The notes below the pieces were generated by a model. It was not told the DNA's origin. It made no database searches and saw only the letters and a list, made by a program, of their open reading frames with translations. Both the position numbers and the translations under genes were made by a program. Below, piece after piece: positions 22,884-48,935 of a stretch of 64,000 nucleotides of DNA (positions within the stretch are counted from its first letter, which is position 1; each line of letters opens with the position of its first letter). Source of the stretch: Cyrtodaria siliqua. Taxonomy: Eukaryota; Mollusca; Bivalvia; Adapedonta; Hiatellidae. Where the stretch lies: the NCBI GenBank assembly GCA_037043455.1, contig JAWPHD010008272.1, forward strand, positions 1-64,000, read 5' to 3'.

Positions 22884-23658
22884 GAAAAAAAAGTTCTAAA
22901 ATGAAATTTGATATACGAATATTTGCAATTGAAAACTAATGCAATATCATGAACAACACTTGTTTTTACTTTATATGTATTCACTTAATTAAATATACAT
23001 AACGATAATAACAGCTATTCTAAATTCGTTTGTCTCGTCGTTCAATACACAAATGGGCACCTGCAGAAACCCACGTGTATCCTGAATGTAAATAAACATG
23101 ACGTAGATAGATGACCTACTGACTAAGGATCACAAAATATTGAACATTCATGTCATAGACACATTTAGAACTCTTTCTCACCTGTCATATGACGGTCACC
23201 AACAGTTACCTTAATATGGGGGTGGAGGTGTTGGAAATAAGCAAAAAACTTGAAATGCTTTCATTTATAAACATATTTAAGAACCTTCTCCTGATAAGAA
23301 GTAAATTAAGTAAATGTATGAATACAATCATTACAATAAACAGTGTAACAAAAACATTTTGAGAAGTAAAAACAATGATTTAAAACACTATTGAAGTAAA
23401 AAGTTGCTTAGCTTTTAACGCATGTTTTTGAAATTATTATTTTCGTTTTTAACCAGACCCTAATAAATTCTATTCAATTTTTATCTCACCCTTTAAATGG
23501 GATTTTTTGTCTATACAGTATAGTTATTTTAGTTATTTATTTATAAAACGTCCAAGTTTGTGTGTTCTCAGAGAAAAACAAATACACCAAACAATTTTAC
23601 TGACAGCCAGCTATACAACCCCATCCTGCACCTACCCCCGTGAGCAATTGCGATTTTG
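22884..23658. other. NBR1 upstream flank, no gene seen
   Basis: AT-rich, moderately unique sequence holding the two CACGTG sites. A broken hAT end occupies the last part (inverse of GGGGCGTAGCGTG). No exon borders found. Confidence 0.35.
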
Positions 23659-23671
23659 GTCACGCTACGCC

Positions 23672-24305
23672 CCTGCTGAAGGCCAGCTATACAGAGACAC
23701 CACTGCATCATGTTACATAATACTGAAGGCCAGCTATACAGAGACACCACTGCATCATGTTACATAATACTGAAGGCCAGCTATACAGGGGCACACCACT
23801 GCATCTTGTTACATATTACTGAAGGCTGACTATACAGGAGCACACCACAGCATCGTGTTACATAATACTGAAGGCCAGCTATACAGACACACCAATGCTT
23901 CTTGTTACATATTACTGAAGGCCAGCTATACAGGGGCACAACACTGCATCTGGTTACATAATACTGAAGGCCAGCTATACAGAGACACCACTGCATCTGG
24001 TTACATATTACTGAAGGCCAGCTATACAGAGACACCACAGCATCGTGTTACATAATACTGAAGGCCAGCTATACAGAGACACCAATGCTTCTTGTTACAT
24101 ATTACTGAAGGCCAGCTATACAGACACCACTGCATCTTGTTACATATTACTGAAGGCCAGCTATACAGGGGCACACCACTGCTTGTTGTTACATATTACT
24201 GAAGGCCAGCTATACAGAGACACCAATGCTTCTTGTTACATATTACTGAATGCCAGCTATACAGGGGCACACCACTGCATCTGGTTACATAATACTGAAG
24301 GCTAG
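23672..24305. repeat. 47-bp minisatellite
   Basis: About 13 copies of a 46-49 bp unit containing 'actgaaggccagctatacag' and 'catcatgttacataat', with two unit types (agacacc and gggcacacc). It begins directly at a transposon-like end 'cacgctacgcccctg' (23659-23673). Confidence 0.9.
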
Positions 24306-25359
24306 ATATCAAGATATGATTGCTTTTGCTAGTTGGTTGTTTTGTCTGAAGTATACATGTGTTGGAAGTTAAAAGGAATAACAGACAATTACAATAAATT
24401 AATTGACATTTTATTTAACATTTAAAATGTTATTTAACAATGAGATCATTTCAATCAAATACACTAGTATATGAATGTAAGTGTAATGAAACAGGCGGTC
24501 CAAACAGGCAGCTGCTATCAATTGATGATGATCATCCGAGTAACAAGGGAAACAATTCTTAAAATAATTTGCAAATTACTTAAACATACATTATTCACGT
24601 ACATATTGTACTAAATTTGCTTGAGGTAAGGTCACACTGGCTCAGTCCAAGCTCTAAATATCAGCATGCACTGCTATCCCACAATGTTAGTATGCATACA
24701 AAGAATCATGTGTACCAAGTTTCATGTAACGGTTTTAAAAGTTATGCTTCGGAAAGAACGGTTTGACAAATCGACACATTTTGTTTTCATGGACTCATTT
24801 CATTCATTCCAAAACTTGAAAATAATATACATAAAGGCACCACAAAAGTGCTTGACCGATAAAGGTACTAAACACTTCCATGATACCTTAACAGTTAACA
24901 GTTTAAATGCCTTCTCTCTGAAAACAGAAGTTTGACAAACGATCATTTGTATACAAAAGCTTTGTTTTGCCTAGAATGACAAGAACTCTGTAAAAGACAG
25001 AACGATAATATAAAAATCTTGCATGGGTATCTGGTAAAAGTTATATCGAGCTAAATCAATACCTATCTTCACAAAAAATTTGACAGTCATATATTGCCTT
25101 ACATGTGTTGAAAATGATGTATAACACCATACAAACAAACAAAACAATCTTTGCAAAAAATCATTAAAGATGATTTTGTTGTGGGTAAACAAAATCAACT
25201 TATTATATTTACTGTTTTAAATTTAATTTTGGAAAAACACATACATGTAGAGTTTTGGGAGTAATTATTAAGACACATGTACAATTCATACGATTTCTAA
25301 AATAAAGCAAATTGAATTGAATTGAGTTTTAAAGACACATTTCGAGCCTATTATATTTT
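24306..25359. other. Intergenic, AT-rich; SINE-tail fragment at 25080-25145
   Basis: Mostly featureless; ORFs on both strands are short and unsupported. 'tgttgaaaatgatgtataac' belongs to the SINE tail family. '(attga)n' occurs near 25308-25325. Confidence 0.35.
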
Positions 25360-25384
25360 GGGGGGGGGGGGGGGGGGGGGGGGG
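25360..25384. repeat. Homopolymer G25
   Basis: Twenty-five consecutive G on the plus strand. Length is likely inexact in any assembly. Strong G-quadruplex potential. Confidence 0.85.
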
Positions 25385-25604
25385 AGAATTTCTATAGGTA
25401 ACTGTAAATCGCTTTTAGAAATGCATTTGCACAAGGAAATTGAGATTATTAGTTTTTTGTCAAATGATGAGGCCCGTCCCATAAAGAGTTTATAATAATG
25501 TAGTAAAAAGTATAACCGTTTTGCATTTTATGTGCACTTGTATATATGTTAAAACAACTATGTAAAGATGGATTTTCTTAAAAGACCCGTGTTAACAATT
25601 AATA

Positions 25605-25763
25605 GTTTTTGTATTTTTAGCACAATATACTCTAATATCAGTTGTTTTTGTATTTTTAGCACAATATACTCTAATATCAGTTGTTTTTGTATTTTTAGCA
25701 CAATATACTCTAATATCAGTTGTTTTTGTATTTTTAGCACAATATACTCTAATATCAGTTACT
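25605..25763. repeat. 39-bp tandem repeat, four near-identical copies
   Basis: Unit 'agttgtttttgtatttttag' followed by 'cacaatatactctaatatc'. Copies are nearly perfect, implying recent expansion. 13-residue repeat frames result on both strands and are not genes. Confidence 0.92.
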
Positions 25764-25839
25764 TCTCTGCCATGTTTTAGTAAATCTCAAATGCAAGAAA
25801 CTCATCGGGACTTTAAAATTCAAAAATCGTTGTCATCTG

Positions 25840-26225
25840 TCATTGTTTTTGATCACCTGAGCCGAAGGGTCAATGTGATGTTTTGGAATCACTCTTCGTC
25901 CGTCGTCCGTCCGTTGTCTGTCCGTCGTTGTCGTTCTGACGACTTTTTTCAGAAAACGCTTGTCGGAATTCAACCAAATCTTATATGAATTCATTAAACT
26001 GGATTTTATAGTTGCACCAACAGCTTAGGTCATTTGCCGACATTCCAGCTTTTTTCAAAAAAGGGAGATAATTAAAAAAGTAGTGAAGCTAGAGTTATGG
26101 TTCCTATGAACTTCACTCCGTCTCATTGTCCTAATCATTCACACAAACTTTAATCAAGCATACTTTTTGAGTTATGCTTCGGACAAAAAGTGTGACGCAC
26201 GGACGGACAGAAAAAGCAGCGACTT
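25840..26225. repeat. Solo fragment of a bivalve-type repeat ('ccgtccgttgtctgtccgtc ... gacgcacggacggacag')
   Basis: Both ends carry GAC/GTC-rich tails in opposite orientation (25895-25930 and 26195-26210) around 'aaaagggagataattaaaaa'. The structure matches other purine-tailed repeats here; no coding. Confidence 0.45.
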
Positions 26226-26384
26226 TATGCTCCACCGAAACAAACAATCTAGTGTTTTTAGTTACAATATATTTTATATCAAAAACTAAGGTAATAGTAA
26301 ATGAAAAGAAAAAAACTGTGATGGGGCCTCAATATAATGTCTCTGTGGTAATCAGTCAGCGAGAAATAAGCAGTTAAAAAGCAT

Positions 26385-26785
26385 GCTATCCATGATTTTT
26401 CAACGACTACATTTAGTTGGGAAATGTGTCTTTAAGGCGCACCAACACATGAAAGGTTATATGGCGCCTAACAGGAATGAACATGCCAGGCTCATCCTCC
26501 ATGTACATGGAGATAAAATATGGAGAGTGGGCCAAGAACCTTCTCACCCTGAACAGCAGAGTTGCTGCAAATTCTATTGTAGACGCTCCATTTACGCTGG
26601 AGCCACGTTTATTGTTTTTCTGCCACTGCTCTAGTGATGTGAGCGAGATGGCACCTGAAACAATGCAGGGGTTATGATGAAGACCTAAACAGAAAATGAT
26701 TAAATGAACATGAATTTTGGGGGATTCTACCTCTCTGCCTACCTCTCCAACGGAATCTGCAGTGGCCTTATTCTTTGCAAAGAAT
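26385..26785 (+). repeat. Dispersed repeat of about 400 bp, copy 1
   Basis: 'ttaaggcgcaccaacacatg', 'ggaatgaacatgccaggctc', 'cctgaaacaatgcagggg' and 'aatctgcagtggccttattc' recur inverted at 55450-55845. The short ORFs in it are repeat sequence. Confidence 0.75.
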
Positions 26786-26827
26786 AAATGTTAATTGATG
26801 CACATGCATACCGTATTACTATACAGT

Positions 26828-27070
26828 TGTCAAAAGGGGGTGTCCGGATAGCGCCATAAATAGCGAACTCACTTCTCATCAGTGCAATCCGGGTTTGATT
26901 CCCATCTCGGCATTGTGGAAGGGTTCAGTGGTAGCTCATTTGGACACATTTTTTCCCACTCCCACATGCAGACAATCAGTGTATTAGGCAGAAATTCAAG
27001 AACTGGGTGTGCAAATATGCAAACAGGGTGTGCAAAATAATTTGCTTTACACGTGTTACGCGCCAATTCG
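26828..27070 (+). mobile_element. tRNA-derived SINE
   Basis: Box A-like 'gtccggatagcgccataaat' and B box 'ccgggtttgattcccatctc' (about 26890), followed by 'gtggtagctcatttggacac'. Tail not identified. Confidence 0.5.
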
Positions 27071-27482
27071 CTATACGTGGGTGTCTCTGGGGTAATTTAT
27101 TTTGACAGATAAAGGTGAAAAAGATGCGTTTTAGATCATCTTTCTTCTATAAATGTATATAAAACATAACATTATTGAGAAAGTAAGAGAGAATGTTGTT
27201 GAGCAAAAAAAAAAAAATGTTTTTTCTTTTTTACCCCACCCACTGCTCCAAATATTGGCCGCGATTTTTCAAAAACGGCAGTGCAAAAGACGGCTGCATG
27301 GTTGGCTGGCTAATACACTGCAGACAATTTTGAACACGGTACTCTGCACCATCGAGAGCGATTTGCACAAGCTGTGTACCTTGTTTCATTACCGATGTAA
27401 AATAAATAAAGCTTTACTTAATAGCCACTTCTTGTACTTCATATACACAACACAAATAATGATCACACTTATATTGCATTAA

Positions 27483-27713
27483 CCCTTAACTCGCTTAGCA
27501 TGACTATAATAGCCATTGCGTCCATTATAAACCCAGATCAGCCTAACTCGCAGGCTGATCAGAGTTTACAATGTCCGTTTACTCGCAGGCTGATCTTGAT
27601 TTACAATCTGTCTGCTGATCAGTCATTTTCTCCAAAACACCCCTTCATTACATAAATGGTATGATCTTAATTCAAAGAAAGAACAGTCCATTATATATAT
27701 GTAGGGTTAAGGG
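27483..27713. mobile_element. TTAA-type MITE, family 'CCCTTAAC' copy 3
   Basis: Flanks TTAA (27479-27482) and TTGA (27714-27717). Ends CCCTTAACTCGC and GGTTAAGGG. Longer than its relatives because 'actcgcaggctgatc' is duplicated inside. Confidence 0.75.
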
Positions 27714-28189
27714 TTGACAAATATTCAACAGAAGTAGTATTCAATACTTGCAAGAATAGTAGTCTGTATGATCTTCAGCTAGTTGATGTGTGTACCAAGT
27801 TTCATGTTAATAAGTCTTAATCAATTTGCCTTTAACTTCACATTATTTTGTTGTAATACTTCCACGCAACGGAAACATTTCTGAAATGCATTCATTAGAA
27901 TTTTATCCTGAAGATACAGTTTTTAGATACTTTTATTATTCATTTAAAAAAATAAATTCAGCAAATAATTAATTTAAATCGCATTTTCTTTGGCACTGTT
28001 ATTGAACATAGCTGATCTGGTCACCGACAGACACCTTTTCTTTGGTACAGATTATTTTGAGGGTAAAACAGCAGTCCTTTCATTTTAGTATGATGACACA
28101 AATATTGCACAGATTTTAAATGTCTTGTAGTGTCAAGTCTAATTTGTATAAGTTTGCACTACTTAACTAGCCTCACTGGTCTTCTTTAA

Positions 28190-28734
28190 AGGGACACACG
28201 GCCATACCAATGATCAAGCATCACCTTTATACATTTTTAAACCCTTTAGACTTTGCTTTAAAGGGACACACGGCAATCTTGAAGTTTTTATCGAACATCA
28301 AAATTAGCTTCTCGCCTTATTACTTCAGTGACATTTTGATTTAAAACCTGCTTGCATATCATTAAATAAAATTTTGAGTTTTCAATTTTCATCAATATTT
28401 TACAAAATGTTGAAATATATTATTGGTGCAATATACAAAAGTCAGTAATATACAAAAACAAATTGCTTTATACTATTATTATAATTAATATTAATGATTG
28501 AAATAATGCATGTTATGTGGAAAAACTAACGGGACGCCGCCAGTTTTTAAAAATCAAGATTGCCGTGTGTCCCTTTAAAGGTAATTATGTAATAATGATC
28601 AGTAATATGCAAAAATAATAATTAGCTTGGAATTATTCAAATATTTATGAATATAAATGATATGCAAATATGCATATTATGTAGAAAACCTAACAAGATT
28701 CTGCGAGTTTTATAAAATCCAGATTTGTGTCCCT
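28190..28734. mobile_element. TTAA-type MITE (family 'AGGGACACACGG'), outer copy
   Basis: AGGGACACACGGCCATACC at left, TTTGTGTCCCT at right, both flanked by TTAA (28186-28189, 28735-28738). The right arm (28575-28734) matches the right arm of the inner copy. It is split by 28262-28574. Confidence 0.75.
28262..28574. mobile_element. TTAA-type MITE (family 'AGGGACACACGG'), inner copy nested in its relative
   Basis: 313 bp. Ends AGGGACACACGGCAATCTTG and CAAGATTGCCGTGTGTCCCT are exact inverted repeats of 20 bp, flanked by TTAA on both sides (28258-28261, 28575-28578). Inserted into the outer copy of the same family. Confidence 0.85.
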
Positions 28735-28928
28735 TTAACAAAGTTCGCAGTCATCATCCAGGGCCTGGCCAAATACTAAATTACTTGTCGGGGGACATAA
28801 ATAGGTAAAGGCTTCAAGTGCAAACTGAGCACCAAGGACATAGGTTTGATAGAGGAAACATGACATACACCTAGCTATGCCAATGATATCGACTAAAGTT
28901 CAGCATGTAACTGGTAATTTGTCTGCTC

Positions 28929-29716
28929 AATGCCCAGCCACCAGTTTCACTGCCTGCTCGACACTTGTACCAGGCCCGGTCACCAGTTTCACTACATGCT
29001 CAACTCCTGTTCCAGGCCGAGTCTAACAATTTCACTGGTTGCTAGACTCCTGTTCCAGGCCCAGTCACCAGTTTCACTGTCTTCTCGACCCTTGTACAAG
29101 GCCTATTCACGAGTATTACTGCTCGATTCCTGTACCAGGCCCAAGTCACCAGTTTTACTGCCTCCTGGATTCCTGTACCAGGCCCAGTCACCAGTTTCAC
29201 TGCCTGCTCGACTCCCGTACCAGGCCCAGTCACCAGTTTCACTGCCTTCTCGACTCTTGCAGAACGCCCAGTCAATAATTTCACAGCCTGCTCGACTCTT
29301 GTACCAGGCCCAGTCACCAGTTTCACTGCCTGCTCGACTCTTGTACCAGGCCCAGTCACCAGTTTCATTGCCTGCTCGACTCTTGTTCCAGGCCCAGTCA
29401 CCAGTTTCACTGCCTGCTAGACTCTAGTACCAGGCCCAGTCACCAGTTTCACTGCCTGCTCGACTCTTGTACCAGGCCCAGTCACCAGTTTCACTGCCTG
29501 CTCGACTCTTGTACCAGGCCTGGCCTTCAGTTTCACTGCCTGCTCGACTCTTGTACCAGGCCCAGTCACCAGTTTCACTGCCTGCTCGACTCTTCTACCA
29601 GGCCTAGTCTTCAGTTTCACTGCCTGCTTGACTTTTGTACCAGGCCCAGCCACCAGTTTCACTGCCTGTTCGACTCTTGTACCAGGCCCAGTCACCAGTT
29701 TCACTGCCTGCTAGCT
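28929..29716. repeat. 42-bp minisatellite downstream of the Sp1-4 stop codon
   Basis: About 18 copies of 'ccagtttcactgcctgctcg' plus 'actcttgtaccaggcccagtca'. 42 is a multiple of three, so both strands show long repetitive frames (14-residue unit, e.g. VTGPGTRVEQAVKL on minus). The array ends 186 bp past the Sp stop on its transcribed side and may lie in the 3' UTR. Confidence 0.92.
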
Positions 29717-29901
29717 ACTGAGCTCTCATACTGGTAGAATAACTAGCTGTGATGCCTACATAGCGTGTGACAACTGAACATGGTGCCAACAGTAAGTAGA
29801 CACCCTTGCAGCTCTGATTTAAAATTACGGAATTTCTTGTTCCTTTTGCATATTTGTTCATAAAAACAAATTTTCCATAATTTCAAATTATCCACCGAGA
29901 A

Positions 29902-44751
<14,850 letters not shown>

Positions 44752-45600
44752 ATTTGTTCTTATATCATGCACGTATGCTTCTATTATATGTTTAGTTCAG
44801 CTTCGTTTATTTGTTATCAGGTGTCTTCAATAAGCCGATGAATTTAGAACATATTTAAATTAACGTTTAGGGCTGCCATTTTTCCTTCTTCTTGACCTCG
44901 CCTTTTTGACGTCATGCCCTCCCAAATGCCAAATCGATAATATCATTGCGCGTAAATTAATTGGATTTTATGTATAAACAGTCTTTTCCTTCTTGATTGA
45001 TAAACTGTATGTGTTCTAACTTCTTTCAAAATAGGATTTTCATTTCAAATAGCATGCGTTCATTTAAAATTGATTGATGGTACGAAGAACTACTTGCTAC
45101 TGTATGGATAAAACACCGGCTGGTGCGTTATTTGGTTGGTGTGGCGTAGTCGAGTTTGATTGACAGGTCTTATTGGAAAAAACGCGCATGCTCCATTTTG
45201 AGCTGTGTGGGTTGTGCTCGTTGAAAAGGATACGCCGCTAATTAACAAAGGGGATAATCTAGGTTACGAGACACGCCCAATAAAAGGAGGTCTGTCGGGA
45301 CAGAGTTACGAAGCATATACAGTACGCATTAAAACTGATTGTATATTTGTTGTAGAATATGTTCGGTTAATTTATGTTCAGCTACTTAGTATCCTAGGCA
45401 AGAGAACCACGACGGGTTCAATGCTCAACTAGACCGGCGCAAATTATGACGCACTTAGATCACCATCGGGGGAGGGGTTGGGGCTGGATAAGAAATGAGG
45501 ATTTATAGTGGGTGGAATTCAAATGGGACACACTTGAGTGGGAAGGGAGTGGGGACTGGATAAACATGATTTATTATAGATTAATGTCGTAGGTGGGATT
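44752..45600. other. Sp upstream region
   Basis: Probable 5' UTR and promoter for Sp1-4. Contains the CRE at 44907 and a CCAAT box on the minus strand near 45172-45176 (plus 'attgg'). The plus-strand ORF 45205-45432 has no support. Confidence 0.4.
44907..44914. promoter_or_regulatory. CRE palindrome TGACGTCA upstream of Sp1-4
   Basis: A perfect TGACGTCA about 155 bp upstream of the Sp initiator ATG, in otherwise non-repetitive DNA. It matches the CREB/ATF consensus. The transcription start is not known, so a promoter role is inferred. Confidence 0.4.
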
Positions 45601-45720
45601 TAAAGGGACACACGACATTCTTAATTTCTTTAAAACGTAATTATTATAATAGTAAGTTATATGGCACATTACTGTTATACTGCACCAATAATATATTTAG
45701 GCGTATGGTAGATTAACGAA

Positions 45721-46117
45721 TTTGAATTGAATTGAATGTTGTTTAACGGCTCATCAACACAATACAGGTTATTTAGAGCCGCCTCCGACAGTCTAGCTGG
45801 GAAAAAAATTCGGGGGAGCATGCCACCGGACCCCACTAGAACTCGGCCTACACATCATATTCAGCCAAGCTACATAGGAATCCGGGAACCTGCCCTACTC
45901 TTATTATTGAATAGATTCCTATGGTTCTTTAACGTGCTCGGAGGATAGACCGATACACGGGACCGCCCGGTTTACGTAAACCAATCCGACGGACGAGGCT
46001 AAGGAAAAGTGTCTTGCCCAAGAACACACCGACGGAACTCCGTGGCACCACGGAGGATTGAACCCGGGGCCTCCGGTTACAAATCCGCCGCGCTACCGAC
46101 TGCGCAACGCCAGCCCC
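45721..46117 (-). mobile_element. tRNA-derived SINE inserted in the MITE
   Basis: Minus-strand head: GGGGCTGGCGTTGCGCAGTC and GGTAGCGCGGC (A box), CCCGGGTTCAATCCTCC (B box), then 'ttgggcaagacacttttcc'. The far end is '(attga)n'. Target duplication GGTAGATTAACGAA (45707-45720) / GGTAGAATAACGAA (46118-46131). A copy of a hAT end (45776-45875) lies inside it. Confidence 0.75.
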
Positions 46118-46244
46118 GGTAGAATAACGAAGAAAAACGGAAAACTCAAACAATCCTATATTTATTTATATCAGAGTAATAATTTTTTTTTTATATGCAA
46201 ATAGATTTAATGTTAAATGATACCATGCAGGGTCGAAATATTAA

Positions 46245-46565
46245 CAGGGGCGTAGCTTCCTATAGGCCGTGTCTGAGAAATCGAAACAATAAAAATGCCA
46301 AAAATGCAATAAGAACTAGTACTTCGTGTTAATATAAATAACATTTAATTACTTTAAATGTTTTCAGCTTCTTTTTAGTTATAAGATACATAATTTACGG
46401 TAAAAAGTAAGGATATTGATGCTCTTATGGACATATTCACCGGTACGAAATATACGCCAAAACGCACCTCCGACAGTCTAGCTGAAAAATAAATTCGGGG
46501 GAGCATGCCACCGGACCCCACTAGAACTCGGCCTACACATCATATTCAGCCAAGCTACGCCCGTG
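46245..46565. mobile_element. Non-autonomous hAT-type element, 5-bp target duplication
   Basis: Left CAGGGGCGTAGCTTCC, inverse of right CACGGGCGTAGCTTGG; flanks ATTAA on both sides (46240-46244, 46566-46570). The right 97 bp recurs at 45776-45875. Same family as 20738-21857 and 47766-48113. Confidence 0.82.
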
Positions 46566-46964
46566 ATTAATATATATCGACCCTGGTGATACTGGATTAA
46601 TAAATCGAGATGCTAATTCAAGATTGCCGCGTGTCCCCCTTTAAGAAAGACTTTCCCGAGGAAAGAGTTTTGGAAATATATTTTGATGTGGGTGATGCCA
46701 TTTGAATTAAGTATACTGTAAGAAATAATAAACGCATAATGGGTATTTCCGCTATATATTGTATGTTTAATTAATATACAGGGCGACATTAGGCCTATCC
46801 ATTCGGAAAGAAGGTATAAACAGCACCGAACACACCAATGGTTTACCCCTTTAAAGTTTCATTATCGATATAATGCGCATTTGGCTCAAGCTGGTGAGCA
46901 AACTTAGGCTTTAACGTTGCATTCTCCTTACATTAATTAAGCACACTACTGAAATGGCTTGACG

Positions 46965-47600
46965 GACAGGCGGACGGACAGACATACAGGAATCCGTACC
47001 TACTCTTAGTAGCGAACAGATTTTTGACGAAAGGATTGAAATGCCATTTTCTGCCTTGTGAATACTCTAGCACCTTCATGTATTAGGCCTTTTTGATCGT
47101 TACCAGACTTACACAGATTGTTAATATCAATGAAAGCTTGGACAAGTTCGAAAATCAGCTAAATTGGGTCATTAATACCAGAGTTATGGCCCTTGTTTAT
47201 TCTGAAAAATGCCATTTTCTGCCTTATAAACACTCTAGCACCTTCATGTATTATATGATCTTTACCAAACTTGCACAGATTGTTAATATTAATGAAAGTT
47301 TGAACATGTTCAAAAACTAGCCAAATCGGAACAGTAACACCACAGTTATGACCCTTGTTTTTTTCTGAAAAATGCCGTTTTCTGCCTCGTGAACACTCTA
47401 GCACCTTCACTTTACCAAATTTGCACACATTGTTAATATCAATAAAAACTTGGACAAGTTCGAAAACCAACTAAATTGGGTAACTAATATCAGAGTTATG
47501 GCCCTTGTTTTTTGTCTGAAAAAATGTCATTTTCCGCTTTGTGAACACTCTAGCACCTTCATTTATTGTTTGATCCTTACCAATGTTTTTATTATTATTA
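46965..47600. repeat. Tandem array of about 145 bp units (inverse relative of the 36.6-36.9 kb units)
   Basis: Starts with a GGACGGACAGAC tail (46965-46982). Three to four units contain 'cattttctgccttgtgaata', 'cactctagcaccttcatgta' and 'agttatggcccttgttt'. Followed by T-rich low complexity (47585-47700). Frames across it are repeat artefacts. Confidence 0.8.
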
Positions 47601-47765
47601 TTTTTTTTAATTTTGTATTTTGTCATTTTTTTATTTTTTTATTTTTATTTTTATTTATTTCATTTTATTTTTTTGTTATATATGTTGTTGTTTTTTTAAC
47701 GCCGTGATGGATTTGACGAAAGTTAGCAGGAAGCATAGGTATGATTATTTAGTTGTGCCTATTGC

Positions 47766-48113
47766 CAGGGGCGTAGCCAGGCATACTCCTGTACGCCCGG
47801 GCGTAATCTAGAAAATCGAATGTGAAAAAATAAAAATGCTTATGTTTTAAAATCAGCAATACAAATTGAAGGAGGGTAGGTGGGTATCAAGTTTCATAAA
47901 CTTCTGTTATAATTGGTTCGATTTTTTTTTCTATTTATTAAAAACACACTATCTCGCTCAAATGAAGCCACAAACCTCCGAAATTTCAAATTGCACTCAA
48001 ATTTCAAAAAATTCCCGGGGGAGGCCCCCAAGACCCCCACCAGAGGAAGAAGACACCCACGTCCGCACCCTCCCCCACGGCTTATTCTCCAAAAGGCTCT
48101 GGCTACGCCCCTG
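47766..48113. mobile_element. Non-autonomous hAT-type element, 5-bp target duplication
   Basis: Ends CAGGGGCGTAGCCAG and CTGGCTACGCCCCTG are exact inverted repeats; flanks ATTGC on both sides (47761-47765, 48114-48118). 348 bp. Confidence 0.85.
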
Positions 48114-48499
48114 ATTGCGATTTTTTCAGGTTCGTTGATTTTTGATGGAGTTACGGCCCTTGACATTTTTACTTTAAATTTAATGTCGGCGCTACTCCTC
48201 CTAAACGGCTTGTTGGATTTCTAAGAAATTTGGCGGGAAATCTCGGTATGATGTTAGTTGTGCAAATCGCGGTATATCGATGAAATATTGGACAAGTTCG
48301 AAAAAAAGAAATACTGATGGGAATTTTATGACGACAACCCTTGATATAAGAGCCGTTTTAGCCAGTAGAGCGTCTACAAGCCCTCTTTGGCCTCTTGTTT
48401 TATTATGCGTTTCTATTTTCTTTCAGTATATAATATTACAAAGAGCAGTAATTCTAATTTAAATAACTATTTATATAGTATACGTAATGGTTCTTGCAG

Positions 48500-48850
48500 A
48501 GATGGTTTGTTTGTATGGTGTTTTATGTCATTTTCAAGACATGTAAGGTCATATATTTATATAATTTACAACGCAACATCGTTAACCATTCGGCCACGGC
48601 GATGCAAAGATGGAGGTGGTTGTCAGAGGAAGTGGCCTTGGGTGGGGGTAGGAGCTTTTGGGGGAGATATTTTCAGCAAGTGTGTGGGAGGAGAGGGGGG
48701 GGGGGAGGGGGGCGGAGCCGGACGGACGGACAGACGGACGACAGGAATCCGTCCCTACTCTTACTAACGAACATATTTTTGACGAAAGGATTGAACCCGG
48801 GTCCTCCAGATTGCAAGTCCACGACCTCGCCAGCTCCTTCTGGATAGCGG
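48500..48850 (-). mobile_element. tRNA-derived SINE with GGACGGACAGACG-type tract
   Basis: Minus-strand B box GACCCGGGTTCAATCC (about 48805-48790); the far end at 48510-48560 shows the tail also seen at 18.4 kb ('tatggtgttttatgtcattt'). A G-rich tract (48690-48720) and GAC repeats lie between, so two repeats may be joined. Confidence 0.45.
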
Positions 48851-48935
48851 ACGACCACGCCAGCTCCTTCTAGATAGCGGACAACCACGCCAGCTCCTTC
48901 TAGATAGCGGACGACCACGCCACTCCTTCTAGACA
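48831..48935. repeat. 30-bp tandem repeat at the SINE head
   Basis: Three to four copies of 'cgaccacgccagctccttct' plus 'agatagcgga', directly continuing the SINE head. Confidence 0.85.

Larger units (their letters stand above)
45604..46640. mobile_element. TTAA-type MITE (family 'AGGGACACACGG') interrupted by SINE and hAT insertions
   Basis: Left AGGGACACACGACATTCTTA, right 'caagattgccgcgtgtccc' with TTAA on both sides (45600-45603, 46641-46644). Solo relatives are about 315 bp; the excess is the SINE at 45721-46117 and the hAT MITE at 46245-46565. Confidence 0.8.

Noticed and set aside
28930..29704. Frames of up to 165 codons on both strands
   Set aside because: Products of the 42-bp minisatellite; equal openness on both strands argues against coding.
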